Program-made: the position numbers and the translations under genes
Source of the DNA: Bacteroidales bacterium UBA3743
Lineage (GTDB): Bacteria; Bacteroidota; Bacteroidia; Bacteroidales; Paludibacteraceae
Assembly: GCA_002371265.1 (NCBI GenBank)
Contig: DFGT01000024.1
Span: 62,001-126,000 of the forward strand
Length of the DNA: 64,000 bases
Reading direction: 5' to 3'
Notes under the pieces: model-generated
What the model was told of the DNA's origin: nothing
Seen by the model: only the letters and a program-made list of their open reading frames with translations
Databases searched by the model: none
Part shown: positions 60,201-64,000 of the stretch, piece by piece
How the letters are laid out: each line of letters begins with the position of its first letter
How positions within the stretch are numbered: the first letter of the stretch is position 1

Positions 60201-63030
60201 ATTTCGTTTTTCCAGACAATGTTTTATATATTACACTGCCACAGCCATGGATTGTTGTGTCATTGTAAGCTACCGGATTAAGAATAGTGACATGATAAGT
60301 CACAATTGTATCATTATCACATGCGCCTGGTCTATTTCCACTTATCGTATCGGTATAAACACCACTTTCATACCATATTACAGTTTTCTTTTTATTTTTA
60401 TGTGTGTATGGTCCACAATTAACTATAGTTTCCTCACGAGTAGGTTTTTCTCCCAAAACATGATGGGTGATTGTCACATCAGAAGGACATTGGCATCCTT
60501 GGATTGTAATCTTACCTGGTACTGTATCATAAAAAGGTTCTGTTGTTTCACAAAAACCTGTAGGACATCTATACTCGATAACACCACAATGCACCTTGGT
60601 TGTTCTATAGGTATCTGGCACAGCAGCCTTTATATGATGCATTTTTATTTCATACAACTTACCCCCTTCGACACTAGGATTTTGTGTTATGACAGTATCT
60701 ATTATTGTAGTAGGCTTAGTATATGTTACACCATTGTAAACGACAGGTTCACAACTCCACTCTGTATCCTCTGTCTTAGTAATCTTGATTGGAATCACAT
60801 ATTTTACTACAATTGTAGCGCTATCACATGACGAATTACCATTATATCCAATATGATCCACAACCAAATCCTTCGGCTCTAACACATATTCAGATCCTAC
60901 ACTGACGGTCAGAGGTGAAGCTCCACCCTGTGGCGTATAGGTATAGGACATTTCGTCAATGCTAAATACTTTCAATGAATCTTTAGCAGGAAGCGTAGGA
61001 TATAGTTTTACATCCTGATAATTATATGTCATACATCCAGTAGAATTCTTGAATGATTCCTCATAAGTGCCTGAATGATCATAAGGTTTGCCCTCGATAA
61101 CAACGGAATTTGCCCCACAATTACCTTCTATTAAAGGCAGATAATTTCTTACCGTCTCCCCTATCTTTATAACAACCTCCTCATTTGAACTGTTGACATA
61201 GGTTCCATTATCTGCAGGGAAAAACCATCTGTTATCATATTTCACACTGTCACAACCTTCCACTATCTCTGGACCAGAAGATGAGCCCTCACATATTGTT
61301 TCTATCTTGCCATAGGCTACACGTGCAGGATCGATAGGATTATAAACAAATGCTCTATAAACAGTTGTCTTTTTCTTATCAAATGTGTAATCTTCATAAA
61401 AATTAATTCTATTTCCGACTGGTTGGTTGATAACGCTTGGCAATCTCTCCCACTCTCCATTTCCGACTTTAACCTCAAGACCATGAATCCAACCTTCAAC
61501 CGTTTGATCGTCAGTAATGAATTTTAATTGTCCGTTGATTGTTGAAACATTTCCTGATTCAGAATGGGATAATGTATAAATTCCAGGATGACAGAATGGC
61601 TCCACATCATACGACTCATCAACCATAAAGCGAAGGACTGGCAATGTGTCGTTTTGAGACTCCACGTCTTCACGCCATTGATTTTCGCCACTTAAATTTG
61701 CGATATGATAATCTCTTAATATTTCAGCGAAACAGCCACTATGCATAAAATCTTCCTGAGCCTTCAACAATTTATGAGTGTTCTTATATTCTTGTGAGAA
61801 ATCAACACCATCCTTTAAGATTGGCACAAAACCCTCACCGTACGCATTTTCATAACAATAACATGATTCATAAAAACGTTTTGTCTCATCTTCTTTAAAC
61901 ATATCACGACCGACAAAGAAATCTACATTGTCACGATCTGCATCATTGACTATGATCTGAGGATACGCATAACAATTCTTCACAGTTATCTCAGCTTCTT
62001 CTGCAACAACTCCAATAAGTCCGCCAAAGGCTCTGGCACTTTTCCATGTATTGCCATCATTATCAAATATAGAGAAACAATTTATAAAAGATCCTTTATT
62101 GATTTTTCCACACAATCCACCAGAATTCACAACTTCAATCGAATTCGATGGTATAAGAATTCCATTAAAACCACAATTTTCAATCGTTCCTCCATTTTGT
62201 TCTCCTACCAGGCCACCAACATACGAATTACCAGTCAGAGTCACATTATAAGCAAAACAGTTTTTTACATCTCCTGAATTCGAACCACAAAAAGATCCGA
62301 CACTTTCTGCTCCATTTGTCGGTGTAAACGTACAATTTTTTACACTACAATTGATTATTGTAGATCCTGCATTATTGGCTGTGATCGCTCCAAACTGGAA
62401 ATGACCAGTTCCATAAACTTTTGAATTATTGATGTGACAATTTGAAATATTCACATTTTCCGCAATACTGGTAATGAAAGAAATACCTGTTGGATTCATT
62501 CCATTTTGGGTGCTCTGCATCTCTATCTCGAATCCATCAATATTCAAATTCTTTATCACAGATTCTTCTTTGCTTGCATTACCTACCTTTCCAAACATTG
62601 AAATATAATACGTTTTCAAATTGACTGGATTCATCATCTTCTCTTTTTTTAGTGTCCAATTCGAAATCGTATTTCCTCCTCCATCATATTCACCTAAAAA
62701 ATATGTCATAGTTGCAGGCACTCGCAACGCATTTCTATTCCAATTGAAACTTGATAGCGGCAATGGCGGACGTCCTGATTTACCGGACAATTCAGCCAAA
62801 TCAATATCTTTTGTCTGTTTGACATATATATATTTACCCTGATTATTTGTGATTTGATCTCTAAGGTCAGGCAAATCTGATGGTTCGTCTATGATATAGG
62901 GATCATTTTTCGTTCCTTTTCCAGTCAATGCAGCAAATGATGGTGTCAAAAAATTAAACATCATCAGCAACACTGCAATCATACGAAAAGAGTGCATATT
63001 AAGTCCTTTTATGTTAAGTTCCTTGTCCAT
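57256..63030 (-). CDS. Giant GLUG/beta-helix and CDS-repeat surface protein with T9SS type A sorting domain
   Basis: With the ATG at 63030 it has 1924 residues. After the signal peptide (about 12-33, ending PSFA) comes a right-handed beta-helix with GLUG-like turns (about 35-440: VGGLVGEQNGGTIENCGFNG, GGLIGVVAEEAEI). Then many short beta modules of the form GxYxDTLxxxxGCDSI (about 570-1750) follow, each with a conserved CDS or equivalent Cys. The end has a short Ig-like strand set and the sorting domain (about 1850-1924; SISPQPNPVGKLQPVTII...SGYYMVRLTT...KYLVK). A perfect -7 box at 63058 lies between a possible TTG start (63078) and 63030, supporting this start. Likely adhesin. Confidence 0.85.
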   Translation of the reverse strand: MDKELNIKGLNMHSFRMIAVLLMMFNFLTPSFAALTGKGTKNDPYIIDEPSDLPDLRDQITNNQGKYIYVKQTKDIDLAELSGKSGRPPLPLSSFNWNRNALRVPATMTYFLGEYDGGGNTISNWTLKKEKMMNPVNLKTYYISMFGKVGNASKEESVIKNLNIDGFEIEMQSTQNGMNPTGISFITSIAENVNISNCHINNSKVYGTGHFQFGAITANNAGSTIINCSVKNCTFTPTNGAESVGSFCGSNSGDVKNCFAYNVTLTGNSYVGGLVGEQNGGTIENCGFNGILIPSNSIEVVNSGGLCGKINKGSFINCFSIFDNDGNTWKSARAFGGLIGVVAEEAEITVKNCYAYPQIIVNDADRDNVDFFVGRDMFKEDETKRFYESCYCYENAYGEGFVPILKDGVDFSQEYKNTHKLLKAQEDFMHSGCFAEILRDYHIANLSGENQWREDVESQNDTLPVLRFMVDESYDVEPFCHPGIYTLSHSESGNVSTINGQLKFITDDQTVEGWIHGLEVKVGNGEWERLPSVINQPVGNRINFYEDYTFDKKKTTVYRAFVYNPIDPARVAYGKIETICEGSSSGPEIVEGCDSVKYDNRWFFPADNGTYVNSSNEEVVIKIGETVRNYLPLIEGNCGANSVVIEGKPYDHSGTYEESFKNSTGCMTYNYQDVKLYPTLPAKDSLKVFSIDEMSYTYTPQGGASPLTVSVGSEYVLEPKDLVVDHIGYNGNSSCDSATIVVKYVIPIKITKTEDTEWSCEPVVYNGVTYTKPTTIIDTVITQNPSVEGGKLYEIKMHHIKAAVPDTYRTTKVHCGVIEYRCPTGFCETTEPFYDTVPGKITIQGCQCPSDVTITHHVLGEKPTREETIVNCGPYTHKNKKKTVIWYESGVYTDTISGNRPGACDNDTIVTYHVTILNPVAYNDTTIHGCGSVIYKTLSGKTKSFDKSQDYVDELETSDGCSSKRTVHVYVHKKSDKSSISPVLGCAPYSFEKLNGETVILEAGTHTIKDTLKSTDGCGCDSIVKNTTIIVEDPTVLDTIVRNGCDEVTIEGKKYTKDTSFVVEKPIVGPAAILSVCKKQFQPYKVNINSSIVEQFNIDTCGSYSKGEQTLTTSGIIEVSVPTETGCENKQFYNVRIIEPVEIDSVVYACDNYVHKFYDGHQEMVVDDGVVLIDKIQSKVCLCDSVIRKVTVRISHDSHEVLPAVSYCGPYTYVKKSDGKKILIESSQIVKDTLTNRYGCHIYYETDVTIIPVETTLDTLDACKEYHSVLPVWNYNNLPVDVIVETPSVQTAELIFLNPNVMNKTCMDTTKLFLTVHGVGNITADPVVACDSFIYTDYDGSTKTITSSSVIVDTLKSNVCDCDSVILTTNITVNNSYPESLCETNTLRACDTVKYTNSKGEIMTFTDNIQFLDTFQMKNTGCDSVVIVDVTVPKSTGSVTILSACGDTTLYDELNGNYPHEFNESGVWRQILNKNEEGCDNYKEWHVNITPTPRDTIFEHGCGELSFRGDTYTSENEKAASFSLVVNGATKCDSIHNYILTVYPKYNHSEVMESCDSIVRNGKVYKQSVFFVDTLLSKNNCDSIISVDITIHPSPNITDYMSGCNEVKFVDEDYNGGLPIYVHHDTTIYVDKLTDKGCEYQLIQQIDVDYPSYTSTDVFECFDSQLGYASYRDLHLTSDTVVYDTISSTAENKCGVIISNIVNLVMPVHDTIYVDSCLRITYEDSTYMDSTEVIKISKTAEMGCDSFTHVMLNVNKCFPYPVLVNKYNWILICNDVILDDDKFKLKSNVKYKWYKDERLVSTTSESYFTEDKELDGCYQVGIVIDGGDEYMSDVVCIDENHGYSISPQPNPVGKLQPVTIICDFPVEGVVGTKVEVFNMMAEKVYVATATSNEIVIPGMTASGYYMVRLTTVSDKVLTAKYLVK

Positions 63031-63057
63031 ATTCCTAAAGCGATTTACTTTAATACG

Positions 63058-63065
63058 CAAATTTA
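63058..63065 (-). promoter_or_regulatory. Bacteroidota -7 box heading the giant-OMP-ThiF-ligA run
   Basis: TAAATTTG on the minus strand, 27 nt upstream of the ATG at 63030. It is the only consensus box found for the closely spaced genes down to 51461, though internal promoters may exist. Confidence 0.5.
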
Positions 63066-63216
63066 AGATAAAAAACAAAAGTTATCAACATATATATAAT
63101 TAAAGTTATCAACGAATTTATCAACAATCGCATTTTTTTTCAACAATCAGGCTTAATGTTCAATCTATCACATATTTTATACTCGTTTATTTACACGGAA
63201 AAATGCAAAAAATTCT

Positions 63217-63224
63217 TAATTTTG
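63217..63224 (+). promoter_or_regulatory. Bacteroidota -7 box upstream of obgE
   Basis: TAATTTTG matches TAnnTTTG and lies 17 nt before the ATG at 63242. Confidence 0.55.
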
Positions 63225-63241
63225 CACAAATTTGATACACT

Positions 63242-64000
63242 ATGGCAAACAGCAATTTCGTAGACTACGTAAAAATCCATATAAGAAGTGGTAGAGGCGG
63301 TGGTGGTTCGGCTCACCTTCACCGTGAAAAATTCACTCCCAAGGGTGGTCCTGATGGTGGAGACGGCGGACGTGGCGGACATATCATCATCCGTGCCAGC
63401 AAAGACTATTGGACTTTGCTGCATCTGAAATACGACCGCCATATTTTCGCAGGCAACGGAATGAGCGGAAGCCATAGCAGAAGTTTTGGTGCCGACGGTG
63501 CTGATAAAGTGATCGAGGTACCTTGTGGTACAGTGGTGTATGATGCGCAAACTGGAGAATACCTTATGGATGTCACTGAAGATGGCGAGCAGAAGATTCT
63601 TCTTAAAGGCGGACGCGGTGGCCTTGGAAACTGGCATTTCCGTTCAGCCACAAACCGTACTCCACGATTCGCACAAAGCGGTGAGCCCGGACAGGAGCGT
63701 ATTGTCATCCTTGAGCTGAAAGTATTGGCTGACGTCGGTCTGGTAGGAAAACCCAATGCAGGAAAAAGCACTTTGCTTTCATCTATTTCAGCCGCAAAGC
63801 CAAAGATTGCAGACTATCCCTTCACCACCCTTGTTCCAAACCTTGGTATCGTCGCCTACCGTGACGGAAAAAGTTTCTGTATGGCGGATATTCCAGGCAT
63901 CATCGAAGGAGCAAGTGAAGGTAAAGGTCTCGGATATCGTTTCTTGCGCCACATCGAAAGAAATGCGATTTTGTGTTTCTTGGTTCCCGTCGACACAAAT
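63242..64000 (+). CDS. obgE: GTPase ObgE, 5' part (runs off the window)
   Basis: The first 253 codons are present with no stop. The glycine-rich Obg domain (residues 1-157: RSGRGGGGSAHLHREKF, GGDGGRGGHIIIRAS, GGRGGLGN) is complete. The G domain follows with G1 GKPNAGKST (about 167-175), switch I FTTLVPNLG and G3 DIPGIIEGASEGKGLG. Obg GTPases bind the large ribosomal subunit and link GTP status to ribosome maturation and growth. The C-terminal part lies beyond position 64000. Confidence 0.97.
   Translation, partial: MANSNFVDYVKIHIRSGRGGGGSAHLHREKFTPKGGPDGGDGGRGGHIIIRASKDYWTLLHLKYDRHIFAGNGMSGSHSRSFGADGADKVIEVPCGTVVYDAQTGEYLMDVTEDGEQKILLKGGRGGLGNWHFRSATNRTPRFAQSGEPGQERIVILELKVLADVGLVGKPNAGKSTLLSSISAAKPKIADYPFTTLVPNLGIVAYRDGKSFCMADIPGIIEGASEGKGLGYRFLRHIERNAILCFLVPVDTN

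Noticed and set aside
63031..63078. TTG start for the 1924-residue giant
   Set aside because: A TAAATTTG promoter box lies between the TTG and the ATG at 63030, and only the latter gives a normal signal peptide.
1..64000. tRNA or rRNA genes
   Set aside because: I looked for T-arm GTTCGAnTC patterns with a pairing acceptor stem in the gaps between genes and found none; a covariance search would be decisive.

Overview
The window reads as a chromosomal segment of a host- or rumen-associated Bacteroidales bacterium (phylum Bacteroidota). The evidence is internal. Promoters carry the Bacteroidota -7 box TAnnTTTG, in several cases with a TTTG or TTG box about 20 nt upstream. Shine-Dalgarno sequences are weak. 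Several very large exported proteins end in type IX secretion (T9SS) C-terminal sorting domains of type A or B. The housekeeping genes (miaA, ileS, trmD, hisS, ligA, obgE) have Bacteroidota-type lengths. No rRNA, tRNA, CRISPR array or intact transposase was seen, and no T9SS machinery gene lies in the window.

Layout. 1-2 kb: 5' end of a TIM-barrel sugar isomerase-like gene (minus), then miaA-tatD overlapping by 4 nt. 2-6 kb: an AAA-ATPase/PD-(D/E)XK fusion and a secreted HExxH protein with a sorting domain. 6-13 kb: an accessory block with three paralogous exported proteins. The second and third are separated by a translationally coupled pair (a small sorting-domain protein and a Cthe_2159-type beta-helix protein) and by an array of hairpin-forming repeats. 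13-18.5 kb: a peroxidase, a GT-B-like surface-carbohydrate protein and two unknowns. 18.6-23 kb: ileS and trmD. 23-25 kb: a tandemly duplicated small membrane protein, one copy deleted, and a kinase-like protein. 25-30 kb: a 1732-residue Ig-repeat protein with a type B sorting domain. 30-39 kb: DUF4349 lipoprotein, ABM monooxygenase, folK, Nudix, a FISUMP-like exported protein, a GH3 glycosidase, hisS, MATE transporter and a candidate small RNA. 40-47.5 kb: a 2144-residue BspA-like leucine-rich-repeat protein followed by an outer-membrane barrel. 47.5-52 kb: TIGR02757 protein, two GT2 glycosyltransferases, a small protein and a decayed IS982-family element. 52-63 kb: a leftward run of closely spaced genes, from a 1924-residue repeat protein and an outer-membrane barrel through a ThiF-like protein and a coiled-coil protein to ligA and a DUF6913 protein. 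The window ends inside obgE.

How the genes work together. The accessory content is dominated by cell-surface biology: five T9SS-type cargo proteins, two glycosyltransferases, a surface-carbohydrate protein, a glycosidase and carbohydrate-binding folds. The most notable theme is two separate cassettes in which a giant type A T9SS cargo is followed at once by an outer-membrane barrel, and the two barrels look paralogous. This suggests a dedicated anchoring or partner protein for each adhesin.

The second theme is a family of seven interspersed repeats of about 65 bp. They form two hairpins with compensatory base changes and sit only in intergenic DNA. Starts were moved from TTG codons to downstream ATG codons where a promoter or signal peptide made the longer form implausible. 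All family calls come from reading motifs, with no database search.
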